Source: an uncultured Cellulomonadaceae bacterium (GTDB taxonomy: Bacteria; Actinomycetota; Actinomycetes; Actinomycetales; Cellulomonadaceae). Taken from it: 64,000 nt of DNA. The stretch covers positions 310,001 to 374,000 of the forward strand of contig CANLXM010000002.1 in NCBI GenBank assembly GCA_947495165.1, read 5' to 3'. Made by a program: the position numbers and the translations under genes. The notes under the pieces are model-generated. The model was not told the origin of the DNA and did not search any database. It saw only the letters and a list, made by a program, of their open reading frames with translations. Positions 24,577 through 33,695 of the stretch are shown piece by piece (position 1 is the stretch's first letter; every line of letters begins with the position of its first letter).

Positions 24577-27500
24577 AAGCCGAGGACGCGCCGCACGGCC
24601 GCGCGCACGGCGGTGTCCACGCGGGTGCTGCGGCGCACGACGCCCAGCTCCGCGCGCAGGGCGCCGGCGAGCTGCTCGGCGTCGCGCTCGATGCCGTCGG
24701 AGCGGATCCACGCGGCGAGCTCGTCGAGCTCGTTGTCGCCGTAGGCGCTGATGGGCAGGCCAGGCTCGATCGCCGGGCGCGCGGGGCGCGAGGCGGCGAC
24801 CTCGGCGTCGACGGCGGCCACGACCGGGGAGGCGTACCGCGGCAGCCCGTCGGCGCCGACCACGGGCTGCTCGCCGGAGTCCTCCATCGCGTCGAACGGC
24901 ACGACCGCCGGGGCGGTGCGCTCCTCGGCGCGGATGCGCTCCTCGGCGCGGATGCGCTCGGCGAGGTCGAGGACGACCTGCCGCACGCGGTTGGCCTCCT
25001 TGACGGGGTCGAGGAACGCGGCGGCGGACCACACCTGCACGACCGTCCAGCCCAGGGACTCGAGGCGCTCGGCGTGCTGGCGGTCGCGCACGCGCACGGA
25101 CTTCTCGGCGATGTACGCGTCGTCGTCGGTCAGGACGGCCACGAGCATGCGGTCGGGGAGGTCGGGGTGGCCGACGACGAGCGGGATGCGGTCGCCGCCG
25201 GTGATGCCGTAGTCGGTCTCGACGAGCAGGCCCGCGGCCCAGAGGCGCTCGGCGAGGTCGATGACGAGGCGGTCGGGGTTGAGGTCGGTCTCGATGCCCT
25301 CGTACTGGCCGACCGGCCCCTCGGCGGCGCGGCGCTCGGCGAACTCGAGGAGGTCGGCGAGCAGCTGGGGGCCGGGGGCGCGCAGGCGCTCGGGGTCGAG
25401 GTCCTCGGCGGTGAAGCAGGACACGACGGTCAGGCGGGCGCGGGAGACGCCGAGGGCGTCGAGCAGCAGGGCCTGGCCGGACTCCTCGCCGACGACGCCG
25501 AACCGGTGCAGCACGCGCCCGTGCGGGGTGCGGCCGAACCCGAGGGACAGGATCACGGCCTCGCGGCTGAGGCCGGCGACCGCGCCGAGGTCGGCGATGA
25601 CGACGGGCTCGTGGCGGGCGGGGTCGAAGAACCGCGCGAGGGCCGGGTTGTGCCGGACCTCGCTGAGCAGGGCCTCGCGGATGCGGTCGGCGTGCACGCC
25701 GGACAGCGCGATGATCGCGAGCGACTCCTCGGGGCGGGTGAGGGCGTGGTGGATAGCGAGGTCGACGACGCGCTCGACCTCGGCCTGCGTCGTCAGGACC
25801 GTGCCGGTGGTCTGGTCGGGCATGCCGGTGCCGTGGACGGTCTCGAAGCCGATGAGCTCGCGGGAACGCGGGAGCGGCGTCGGGCGCAGGACGTCCTGGT
25901 AGCCGTGGCGCACGAGGAAGTCGACGAACTGCTGGTCGCGGGAGCTGACCTGGGCGCGCAGCGCGACCGTGGGCAGCACGCGGCTGAGCTCGCGCACGGC
26001 GTCCCCCGAGGCGCAGCGGGCGTCGCCGATAACGACGACCTGGCGGCCGCGGGCGATCGCGGGCACCAGCACGTCGAGGGAGAGGTGCTGCACGGAGTCG
26101 AGGACGACGACGTCGACCGTGCGGCTCGCGGGGAGCAGGTGCGGCACGAGCGTCGGGGTGGCGATCACGGCGGGGCGCAGGCGACGCGCGATGGCCGGGT
26201 AGACGTCGATCGTCTCGCGCAGGGACGTGAAGTGGCCCTCGATGAGGGTCGCGAACAGCGTCTCGGTGTCGTCGGGGTAGGCGCGCATGGCGCGGGTGAG
26301 GTACCCGATCGCCGAGGCGAGCGCGGGGCCGCCGAGGGAGCGCACGTGCTCGGTGTCGAGCTCGCGGAACTTCGCGGCGAGGTTCTCGAGGCTCGCGCCG
26401 TCGTACGTGGCGAGCGCGGGGTCCTGGCCGAGGATCTGCTCGAACACCGAGGACCACCAGGCGAGGTCGAGCTCGGCGCCGACGAGGCCCGTGTCGACCC
26501 GGCGGTGCGCGAGGTCGTCGATGAGCTCCGCCAGGCCCTGGGTGCGCAGGTCGGCGAGCAGCGCGGTGCGCTCGGGCAGGGTGTCGAGGGCCTCGCGGTC
26601 GTCGGCGAGGCGCTCGAGGCGACCGGCGAGGTCGTCGAGGTCCGTCTCGAGGAGCTCGCCGCCGTCGGGCGTGGTGGCCAGGACGGGAGCGAGCTGCTCG
26701 AGGTTCGCGACGACGCCGGCGTACGTGTCCTCGATCGCGGCGAGGCCCTCGGGCAGGCGGGGCCAGCCGCCGCCCGGGCAGTGCTGGGTCCACACCTGGC
26801 GCTGGGCCTGGACCTCGACGAGCGCGGCGTGCAGGTCCGGCACACGCGAGCCGGGGCGCAGCATGTCCTTGGCCTGCTTGGCGAGGCGGCGGCGCTGCAT
26901 GCGGCCCATGGTGGGGGCATGCAGGGCACGGAACTGGCGGGTGCCGGTCGCGGCGACGAGGTCGGCGGCGGTGCGCTCGAAGATCATCGGCTGGAAGACG
27001 TCGAGCGTGCCGCGCATGCCGGCGAGCATCTGGAGCTCCTTGCCCCAGGTGCGCAGGTTCGCGGGCTCCGTCAGGCCGGTGTCGGCGCACACGCGCTGGA
27101 CCTGCTCGCGCAGGCGCGGCAGCAGGTCGCCGGAGAGGCGCTCGGTCCGGCCGTGGGCGTCGCGGGCCGCCTCAGCGGTGACGAGGCTCGCGTTGAACCA
27201 GGGCGTCGCGGTCGCGCGCAGGCTGAAGGCGCCGAGCGCGGCGGCGCGGGTCATGCAGTCGGCGGCCTCGGCACGGGCGTCAGCGTCCAGGCGCGCGGTG
27301 ACCTGCGCGGGCAGGCGGACCTCGGTGGCGGGGCTGGGGCGCTCGGCGGTGAGGCGGGCCAGGGCCTGGAGGGCGTCGTAGGCGGAGACGCCCCACGGGT
27401 CGCGCACCAGGTGCAGGGCGTCGATGTAGCCGGCGAGGCGGCGGCGGGTGTCGATGAGGTCCGCGCGGACGCGGCCGATGCGGGCGCGGTCGACGTGCGG

Positions 27501-28754
27501 GGCCTCGAGCGTCATGGCGGCCAGGAGACGGCCGGACACGCTCGCGCGCCAGGTGGGCTCGGGTTCGATGTCGAGGAGCAGCTCGCCCATGCCGAGCTCG
27601 TCCATGCGGGCGATGACCTGCTCGGCGGCGCGGCGGTGGCCGGGGACGTAGAGCACCGTGCGCCCGGACGCGGCGGCGTCGGCGACGAGCGCGGAGACGG
27701 TGCCCGCGACGTCGGAGCCGGCGGGGGCGTCGACGAACACGTGGGCGCCGGACGCGACGGCGTCGAGCAGGTGCCGGGCGGAGGGGTCGAGGTCGCCGAC
27801 GCCGCGCTCGTCCGAGGGGTCCTCGTCGCCCAGGCGCAGGGGCGGGAGCTCGGAGACGGGGTCGGTGGCGTCGGGGTTGGCGAGGGAGGCGACGAGCTCG
27901 TTGTGCTCGAGGCCGGCGAGCTCGTCGAGGTCGTCGACGAGCGCCTGGCCGGGGTGGACGAAGGTGCCGACGACGAGCTTCTCGACGAGCTCGAAGTCCG
28001 CGAGCACGGCCGTGCCGAGGGCGTGCACGCGCTCGGTGACGGCGCGGGGGTCGAAGCCGCCGGAGTCGAAGGCGCTCTTGGCCAGGGCGACCGGGTCCAG
28101 GAGCGCGCCGCGGGAGCGCAGGGCGCGGGACAGGACCGGGTTGAGCTCGGCGGTGGTCTCGAGGGTGAGCTCGTAGTCGCTCTCCCCGCTCCCCCGCGGC
28201 TGCAGGCGGATGGGGCGCAGCAGGACCGGGGCGCGGACGGTGCGGCGCTCGCGTGCGGCGGGGGCCTCGTCGTCGTACGGCTGGTCGGCGGGGGCGGCGC
28301 CGGTGACGCGGGCCAGCGCCGCGAGGTCGCCCGAGCCCTCGGAGGTGACGGCGTCCTCGGTCCAGGTGGCGATGCCGATGGCGAGGTAGGTGGGGGCGAT
28401 GCCGAAGCGCTCGGCGTGCTCCTTGGCGCGAATGCCGACGGCTCGGGCGCGGCGGCGCGCGGTGGGCAGGGAGGAGCCCTCGCGGAACAGGTTGGCCAGC
28501 TGGGTGGGGCGGCCGGCGAAGAGCTGGGCGACGCCCGAGGGGTGGGCGGCTGAGAGGTCGAGGACGGCGTCGCCGAGCAGGGTGACGTCGGCCAGGGAGG
28601 AGCCTCCGGCGCGGGCGGCGAGGGCGGCACGCCAGGAGCCGACGGCGCGGGCGACCAGCTGGGCGGTGGTCAGCGGCTCGACGATCGTCGGCGGGGTGGT
28701 CCCGCCCGTGGGGTGGTCCGCGTCCGGGTGGGGGGTGGGGGCTGCGGCGTTCAC
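24573..28754 (-). CDS. Large DUF4011/SF1-helicase-like protein with degenerate ATPase and nuclease motifs
   Basis: A 1,393-residue protein resembling the actinobacterial family that joins an SF1 helicase core to a C-terminal Vsr-like nuclease. The Walker A position (near 343) reads VDAPAGSDVAGT without the GKS/T; the Walker B position (near 883) reads VVVLDSVQHL instead of DE-Q; the usual GDxxQL motif is GDARCAS. In the C-terminal region (about 1180-1245) the expected D...ExD residues also seem lost (RIPLVVGHPD, VLTDDDAY), while the fold landmarks LGWTVVQVWSAAAFLDP remain. It therefore looks like a structural or nucleic-acid-binding relic under selection, not an active motor. TAGCGT at 28761-28766, six bases before GTG 28754, gives a leaderless start. 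Confidence 0.72.
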   Translation of the reverse strand: MNAAAPTPHPDADHPTGGTTPPTIVEPLTTAQLVARAVGSWRAALAARAGGSSLADVTLLGDAVLDLSAAHPSGVAQLFAGRPTQLANLFREGSSLPTARRRARAVGIRAKEHAERFGIAPTYLAIGIATWTEDAVTSEGSGDLAALARVTGAAPADQPYDDEAPAARERRTVRAPVLLRPIRLQPRGSGESDYELTLETTAELNPVLSRALRSRGALLDPVALAKSAFDSGGFDPRAVTERVHALGTAVLADFELVEKLVVGTFVHPGQALVDDLDELAGLEHNELVASLANPDATDPVSELPPLRLGDEDPSDERGVGDLDPSARHLLDAVASGAHVFVDAPAGSDVAGTVSALVADAAASGRTVLYVPGHRRAAEQVIARMDELGMGELLLDIEPEPTWRASVSGRLLAAMTLEAPHVDRARIGRVRADLIDTRRRLAGYIDALHLVRDPWGVSAYDALQALARLTAERPSPATEVRLPAQVTARLDADARAEAADCMTRAAALGAFSLRATATPWFNASLVTAEAARDAHGRTERLSGDLLPRLREQVQRVCADTGLTEPANLRTWGKELQMLAGMRGTLDVFQPMIFERTAADLVAATGTRQFRALHAPTMGRMQRRRLAKQAKDMLRPGSRVPDLHAALVEVQAQRQVWTQHCPGGGWPRLPEGLAAIEDTYAGVVANLEQLAPVLATTPDGGELLETDLDDLAGRLERLADDREALDTLPERTALLADLRTQGLAELIDDLAHRRVDTGLVGAELDLAWWSSVFEQILGQDPALATYDGASLENLAAKFRELDTEHVRSLGGPALASAIGYLTRAMRAYPDDTETLFATLIEGHFTSLRETIDVYPAIARRLRPAVIATPTLVPHLLPASRTVDVVVLDSVQHLSLDVLVPAIARGRQVVVIGDARCASGDAVRELSRVLPTVALRAQVSSRDQQFVDFLVRHGYQDVLRPTPLPRSRELIGFETVHGTGMPDQTTGTVLTTQAEVERVVDLAIHHALTRPEESLAIIALSGVHADRIREALLSEVRHNPALARFFDPARHEPVVIADLGAVAGLSREAVILSLGFGRTPHGRVLHRFGVVGEESGQALLLDALGVSRARLTVVSCFTAEDLDPERLRAPGPQLLADLLEFAERRAAEGPVGQYEGIETDLNPDRLVIDLAERLWAAGLLVETDYGITGGDRIPLVVGHPDLPDRMLVAVLTDDDAYIAEKSVRVRDRQHAERLESLGWTVVQVWSAAAFLDPVKEANRVRQVVLDLAERIRAEERIRAEERTAPAVVPFDAMEDSGEQPVVGADGLPRYASPVVAAVDAEVAASRPARPAIEPGLPISAYGDNELDELAAWIRSDGIERDAEQLAGALRAELGVVRRSTRVDTAVRAAVRRVLGL

Positions 28755-28766
28755 CCTAGAACGCTA

Positions 28767-29322
28767 ACTGGATCGTTCCGACGATGCGCCTGCGGCGCGC
28801 CGAAGGCGCGGAGTTCTGCGGCTCATGCTGCTCTCATGTGCGCCCTGGCGGGTGCTCGTCGCGGGGTGGTCACGCGGGGCCTCGACGGGCTGCGGTCCTC
28901 GTGGACGGCGGCGCCGGAAGCAGAGAATGAAGGACGACGCGCACCGCGCAGGGGGCAGGCGGTACGCGCCGTCGGTGATCAGTTTGCATGTTCAACTACC
29001 GGGTGTCAACGCGCTGAACGGGGGGTTGCCGGATAACGATCGTGGCGGGTTGGCACTCGTGGCACCGGGGCTGGTCAGAGGGGCGCGGAGGCGCGGAACC
29101 CGGCCGGTGGTGGCGTGGGCGTTTTTCACCCGGTCGGGGTGTGGCTACCAGTTCTGGAGGGCGCGGCCGTTGCTCTATTCCGCCGGGACTCGCGACGATA
29201 TGGCCGCCCGCCCTGCCGTCCGTGACCCGGCGGCGTTGGGGGCGATCCGCGAGGGCAGGTACGCTCGTCCCGCCTGCTCGCGCCCGCACGCGTCCCCCGC
29301 GGGAGCCCGCGACGCAGGTCAC
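28767..29322. other. Intergenic region before tRNA-Arg, no supported gene
   Basis: About 550 bases between the helicase-like gene promoter and tRNA-Arg. Short frames here lack Shine-Dalgarno or leaderless signals and have poor codon bias. TACGCT at 29260-29265, some 60 bases before the tRNA, is a possible -10 box for the tRNA. I see no repeat of the tRNA 3' end in this stretch. Confidence 0.5.
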
Positions 29323-29395
29323 GCGTCTGTAGCTCAGGGGATAGAGCACCGCTCTCCTAAAGCGGGTGTCGGCAGTTCGAATCTGCCCAGGCGCA
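29323..29395 (+). tRNA. tRNA-Arg (CCT anticodon)
   Basis: Full cloverleaf: acceptor GCGTCTG pairs with CAGGCGC (one G-U), D arm GCTC-AGGGGATA-GAGC, anticodon stem CCGCT/AGCGG with loop CTCCTAA (anticodon CCT, reads AGG), T arm with GTTCGAATC, discriminator A, CCA not encoded. tRNA genes of this type are frequent integration sites, and AT-richer foreign-looking DNA starts just downstream. Confidence 0.97.
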
Positions 29396-30185
29396 CAGAA
29401 GCCGACGACTGGCCGGCCTAAATCAAACGTCGCGCGCCGACAGGAAGCACCTCACCCACCTTCAGAGACGTCTCGGCCGCATTGGCGTGCCCCGTCACGC
29501 CGAGTACCGGCCCTGAACGCCGGCACCGCCCTCCGAACCGACAAGCAGGGCACGCGCCGACGCGCCGTTCTGCGTAGACGCACACATCGGAGTCGGTGCA
29601 GCCTTGAGCATCTACCAAGCCTTGATCGACGCCCGTCGTGATCCCGACCGCACCAGACAACTAGACAGGACGCGTCGACTGATCGCCACCCTCACGTTTC
29701 TGGTGACTTCACCGAGGTCACGCGCTCGGGCGAATCCCCGCTCCCCGCTCCCCGAACCACCGTGCCGCCGACGTCCTGGAACCTTCGATAGTGCCGACGC
29801 AAGCAGACGACCCCGGAGTGGTTCAGCGCACGCCTTGAGCATCTACGCGAATGCGCCCCAGGTTCCGCGAGGCCCGCCGTGGCCAGCTCGAGGTTGGGGC
29901 TTCGGACGCCGACTACCCCCCGAAACGAAGAGCTCCAATACTGCCCCCCTCATGCGGGCGCCAACAGCTTCAAACCACCGGCGTGCAAGACGCGTGCGCC
30001 GCGCGTCGTGCACGTGGGTCCCATCCGACCGCGAGCCTTGGGAGCGCCCGGTGAGCAGCGGTCTGGACCGGGCGCGATGGCGGTAGCTCCGCTCTGGACT
30101 TCGCCTCGCTGTGCTCGATCCACCTGATTCATCCCTTCTCAGGCCACACGCGCAGCGGTAGCATCGGCCCATCCGAGGAGGAGTT
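29396..30185. other. Gene-poor island flank with a 15-bp direct repeat
   Basis: About 790 bases directly after tRNA-Arg with mixed composition and no convincing full gene. A 15-base sequence GCCTTGAGCATCTAC occurs at 29601-29615 and again at 29832-29846; both copies can be read as a TTG start followed by Ser-Ile-Tyr and then diverge, which suggests duplicated gene-start debris. TAGCAT at 30159-30164 may be the -10 box of the following gene. Confidence 0.55.
29601..29846 (+). repeat. Pair of 15-bp perfect direct repeats
   Basis: GCCTTGAGCATCTAC at 29601-29615 and 29832-29846, 231 bases apart, inside the flank between tRNA-Arg and the large island gene. The flanking bases do not match. Confidence 0.75.
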
Positions 30186-32579
30186 ATGGCACCCAAGACA
30201 GTCGACGACTTGCGAAGCGAGTATCCCGATGCCGAATGGCAGCATAAATTTGCCGACATCTGCGACCTCTTAGAGATTCTGGGAGATTGCACGATCGCCG
30301 ACACATATCACATATCGGACGCCTTGAACGACTCCATCGCATTAACACCCGCCGGCGCCGAGATCCGCGACAAGCTCGTCACAAAAAAGAACGTGCGCGC
30401 GAAAGAGGCAAAGCTCATGTGTGCCCTCACGCTCGGGCACCAGGAGCTCTTTGTCGATGTGGAGAGAACTGACATCAGCGCCGTTGCGGCGGCAATCGAC
30501 GCCGAACTGAAAGATGAGCGAATCCGCCTACCGTTCATTTTCGGCCGGGAATTATACGATCGATACGCTGATACACACGAGGACGAGAAGGACTCCTTGA
30601 CCGCCGAGGAGTCGGTCGAACTTATGCGAACGCTCCCGGCTGGGGTGTTCCAATATGGCCATTACACAATCGGCCCTTATGGATTAAAGAGGGCAGAGAC
30701 ACGCAGGAGCATCCAGTCCACTCGACATGTACCCGCTTTCCACTGCTCGCGCACGACGTGCCGGAGAATACATCCCGTCCTATTGGAAACTAGCCGCGCG
30801 GCGCCAATTAATAGAAATCGCGACAAGTTAGAGGAGTTGCTTGACTCGATTCCAGGGGATCCTGCCGAGTGGTGGGCATTCGCAGCGGACATTACCGGAT
30901 ACTCAGTCGCATACTACGGAGATCAACGAACAGCAACGTTGCTACCACTCCTTGGAGACGCGCTAAGCATCGAAGAATTACGTGGCCTTATCGAGGACCT
31001 CCTTGACAATACAGGCGGTAGACTCCGTGGGGCACTGTCCGCTTTTGCAACCATCCGCGCCGCCGCAGACTTCACGGCACCGCTCAATCGAGCTCAGTTA
31101 CTGCAACTGAGCCTCTTCGTCTCCGAAGCGGAGATCATAACATCGTTGGATCGTCTAGTTTCCAACGGGACGATTGTGGTTCCTGTGGGCGAGGTCAGGC
31201 GCGCAGTGACTACAGAGATGATCAAGTCCGGCGCCTTCAGCCTTCGCGCTGAACTCGGCCACTATGGAGTCCGCTTCGCGTCCGAAGACGCGGGTTTTCC
31301 GCTCCTACGGGAACGCCGGCTCTTCGACAAACTGTATCTTCGCGGCGAGACATCCGACCTGGCAGAACTTGAATGGCAGCTTCGCGGCGTGGGTGTCGAC
31401 GATCTCGATGAGCGGCTCGATCACTTCTTTCACACAACGCAGCCCCGCGAGGCGATTCGCCGCCTAGTCCTTGCGAGGAGGACTAACATGGAAGCCGCTT
31501 GCGCCGAGGTTGGCATTGCAGACGGCCTCGATCTGTCGGATCCTGAACTCGTCGACACACTGATGTGGAAGCTGGGATTTGAAGTTGTCGTCGATGACGA
31601 TCCCCATGAAGAGTTCTGGCGACGGCATGAGCAACTTTGGGCCCTCACCCAGTCCTCCGACATCGGAGCTTCCGATCGGTTCCGCGAATCCGCCTCTCCA
31701 TATTTCACACAACTCGAAGGGCTGCTCTTAGATTCACTCGCTTTTACCGCTTGGGCCCTGTTGACGGATCACATTAATGCGGAGGTGCCATTCAGCTACC
31801 ACGATGAGGGCGACCGGGCCGAAGGCTTGACACTGATGAATAGTATCGCCCCCAGTCCCAGCGGATCTTCCGACTATCTAGCAGATCGGGTTGATCTGAG
31901 CAATTTGATCAGCGGCTTCAGCGCTCTCGCACGCCGTCTGGACGAATGCGCGGCAGACAAGGACTCCTACGCACGCCCCCCCATGGAAGTGCCCGAATAT
32001 GACGGCAAGACTGACATTAAAGCATTCCTGCTTCGTTCTACGGTTCCCTATTTAGACCTCACGGCTCCCAGCCAGTCTAGGATCGTTAGCGGTCTTCGTG
32101 AGATCACAAGAGTACTATCCGAAGCGGATGTTCACTTGGTCCGTAATGACTACGCTCACTATCGGCGGAGCGTTCCCGACATTTCGCGCATGGAGACTGC
32201 CCTCAACGCTACCCACCGCGCGGTGACAAGGATCGAGACGCTTGGCTTCGCAAGACTCCTATTCCGGCCAAGTTCAACGGCTCGAGACGCTTGGGGACGG
32301 ACCCTCCACTCGTTTGCGGGACCGCGCAGCTATGAACACGAGTTCATTCGTCCATCGCGATACGACTGGATGGGCCTGCCGCCCTTAACAGGCCCAGCCT
32401 ACTTGATGCGTTCGGCGAGCATCGGTGAGCCGACTGAAGTGCTTCGGTTCACGCGGCGATACTCGAGCAGCTACTCGGATCTCTGGGATGGCTATCCACG
32501 CAGGCGACGGAAGCCTCGAACAACCTCCGTCGAGAGTCCTGAGACCTACGACCAGCCCGTTCAGCCCCATAGTCGCTAA
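30186..32579 (+). CDS. Large protein of unknown function with a possible C-terminal HEPN RNase motif
   Basis: A 797-residue soluble protein I cannot assign to a known family. Visible features: a mainly helical N-terminus; HCSRTTC...H (H186, C187, C192, H196), a possible small zinc site; a long helical middle; and LVRNDYAHYRR at 651-661, in which R653 and H658 make an R-x4-H motif as in HEPN ribonucleases, within a helical context (about 635-700). It has many TTA, ATA and AGA-type codons and clearly lower GC than the chromosome around it, and it sits between tRNA-Arg and a WYL regulator. This points to horizontal transfer, and a single-gene phage-defence role is a reasonable guess only. A very strong GAGGAGGAG Shine-Dalgarno precedes ATG 30186. 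Confidence 0.75.
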   Translation: MAPKTVDDLRSEYPDAEWQHKFADICDLLEILGDCTIADTYHISDALNDSIALTPAGAEIRDKLVTKKNVRAKEAKLMCALTLGHQELFVDVERTDISAVAAAIDAELKDERIRLPFIFGRELYDRYADTHEDEKDSLTAEESVELMRTLPAGVFQYGHYTIGPYGLKRAETRRSIQSTRHVPAFHCSRTTCRRIHPVLLETSRAAPINRNRDKLEELLDSIPGDPAEWWAFAADITGYSVAYYGDQRTATLLPLLGDALSIEELRGLIEDLLDNTGGRLRGALSAFATIRAAADFTAPLNRAQLLQLSLFVSEAEIITSLDRLVSNGTIVVPVGEVRRAVTTEMIKSGAFSLRAELGHYGVRFASEDAGFPLLRERRLFDKLYLRGETSDLAELEWQLRGVGVDDLDERLDHFFHTTQPREAIRRLVLARRTNMEAACAEVGIADGLDLSDPELVDTLMWKLGFEVVVDDDPHEEFWRRHEQLWALTQSSDIGASDRFRESASPYFTQLEGLLLDSLAFTAWALLTDHINAEVPFSYHDEGDRAEGLTLMNSIAPSPSGSSDYLADRVDLSNLISGFSALARRLDECAADKDSYARPPMEVPEYDGKTDIKAFLLRSTVPYLDLTAPSQSRIVSGLREITRVLSEADVHLVRNDYAHYRRSVPDISRMETALNATHRAVTRIETLGFARLLFRPSSTARDAWGRTLHSFAGPRSYEHEFIRPSRYDWMGLPPLTGPAYLMRSASIGEPTEVLRFTRRYSSSYSDLWDGYPRRRRKPRTTSVESPETYDQPVQPHSR

Positions 32580-33604
32580 GTCTTCTCTCGCGGGTGCGTT
32601 TCCCGATGTATTTGAGTTTGCGCTTGCCACGGACGTAGATGGCTGTGTCCGCGCGCCGCATTCGCTCGAAGACGCTCAGACAGCGCGAGAACCTCGCCAC
32701 ACAATGCGGCCGGCGCAGATATCTCGAACTCTACGCCGAGGCTGGCAAGCATGCGGGCCATGCCGTCGAGGCGCTCAGCGCGCGTCTCGAGGAGGACGCC
32801 GTCGTCGTGCTCGGTGAGACGTCCCACGCTCTTGGGCAAGCGCCCGGCCGCGTCCGCCAGAGTGGTGTGCAGCACGACGGAAACATCGTGCGCCCACGGG
32901 ACCGCTGCGATGCCCGACACCACCTGCGTCGTCGCGTCGAAGCCAGGGGGCACGTCGAAGGTGCCGTCGCTCGGACGCACCGCGGCGATACGGTCCAGGC
33001 GGAAGGTCCGCACGTCTTCGCGCCCACGGTCGTACCCGGTCGCGTACCACCGGCCGGAGTGGAACACGAGACCGTAGACGTCGAGCTCCCGCTGCGACTC
33101 CGTCCCATCCCAGGCTGTGTACTCGATCACGACAGTGCGCCGCTCTTCCGCTGCCGCGGCCAGCCCCAGCAGGATCTCGGCACCGACCGGCGCAGCGGCG
33201 CCCACCGCTGTCGTGAACTCTGCCGTCGACATCAGGCTGTCGAGCCGCTTGGCCAGAACCCGCGGCAGCACCCGTGACACCTTGGCCAGCGCGCTCACCG
33301 CCGCCGTATGGTCCGTCGTGGCGAGCCCCGCGCGCTCCGCCGCCCGCAGGCCCATGACAACGGCGACCGCCTCGTCATCGGTCAGCATGAGCGGCGGCAG
33401 TTTGTAGCCAGGCGCCAGCCGGTAGCCGCCATACCGGCCGCGCTGCGCCTGGACGGGGATGCCGAGATCTGCGAGGTGCTCGGCGTACCGGCGGACCGTG
33501 CGCTCGTCGACCCCGAGCCGCTCAGCGAGGTCGCCGACCGTACGCTGCCCGCCAGCCTGGAGCAGTTCCAGCATGGCCAGCACACGAGCGGTCGGGCGGG
33601 TCAC
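32576..33604 (-). CDS. YafY-type transcriptional regulator (HTH + WYL domain)
   Basis: The 342-residue regulator has a DeoR-like winged HTH at 8-55 (RTVGDLAERLGVDERTVRRYAEHLADLGIPV), a ligand-sensing WYL domain at about 145-225 (VVIEYTAWDGTESQRELDVYGLVFHSGRWYATGYDRGREDVRTFRLDRI) and a WCX-like C-terminus. It probably controls the divergent alpha/beta hydrolase gene 91 bases away. GTG 33604 has GGAGG five bases upstream. Homologous-looking sequence ends near LSERLRANAA; the last 24 or so residues (GHSHLRPWQAQ...) are unlike the family and lie in the AT-richer island edge. Its stop overlaps the end of the island gene by four bases. Confidence 0.88.
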   Translation of the reverse strand: MTRPTARVLAMLELLQAGGQRTVGDLAERLGVDERTVRRYAEHLADLGIPVQAQRGRYGGYRLAPGYKLPPLMLTDDEAVAVVMGLRAAERAGLATTDHTAAVSALAKVSRVLPRVLAKRLDSLMSTAEFTTAVGAAAPVGAEILLGLAAAAEERRTVVIEYTAWDGTESQRELDVYGLVFHSGRWYATGYDRGREDVRTFRLDRIAAVRPSDGTFDVPPGFDATTQVVSGIAAVPWAHDVSVVLHTTLADAAGRLPKSVGRLTEHDDGVLLETRAERLDGMARMLASLGVEFEISAPAALCGEVLALSERLRANAARGHSHLRPWQAQTQIHRETHPREKT

Positions 33605-33695
33605 GGGGCCTCCACGGCGCGGCTAGGAACTCACGACGGAATCGGTTATGCATACCGGGCGGACTCTGCCCGCAATTGAGCCTAGCGTTCCTGCC

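Noticed and set aside
24153..28553. 1,466-residue plus-strand frame opposite the helicase-like gene
   Set aside because: Composition is typical shadow (Val/Gly/Asp/Arg), with no motif, and the minus-strand gene has clear domain resemblance and a promoter.
29418..30127. Several 60-160 codon frames between tRNA-Arg and the large island gene
   Set aside because: They overlap one another on both strands without consistent codon bias or Shine-Dalgarno. The region is better described as gene debris with a 15-bp repeat.
29323..33604. attL/attR repeat of the tRNA-Arg 3' end
   Set aside because: I looked by eye for a second copy of the T-arm and acceptor sequence downstream to the WYL gene and found none, so tRNA-mediated integration is suggested only by position and composition.
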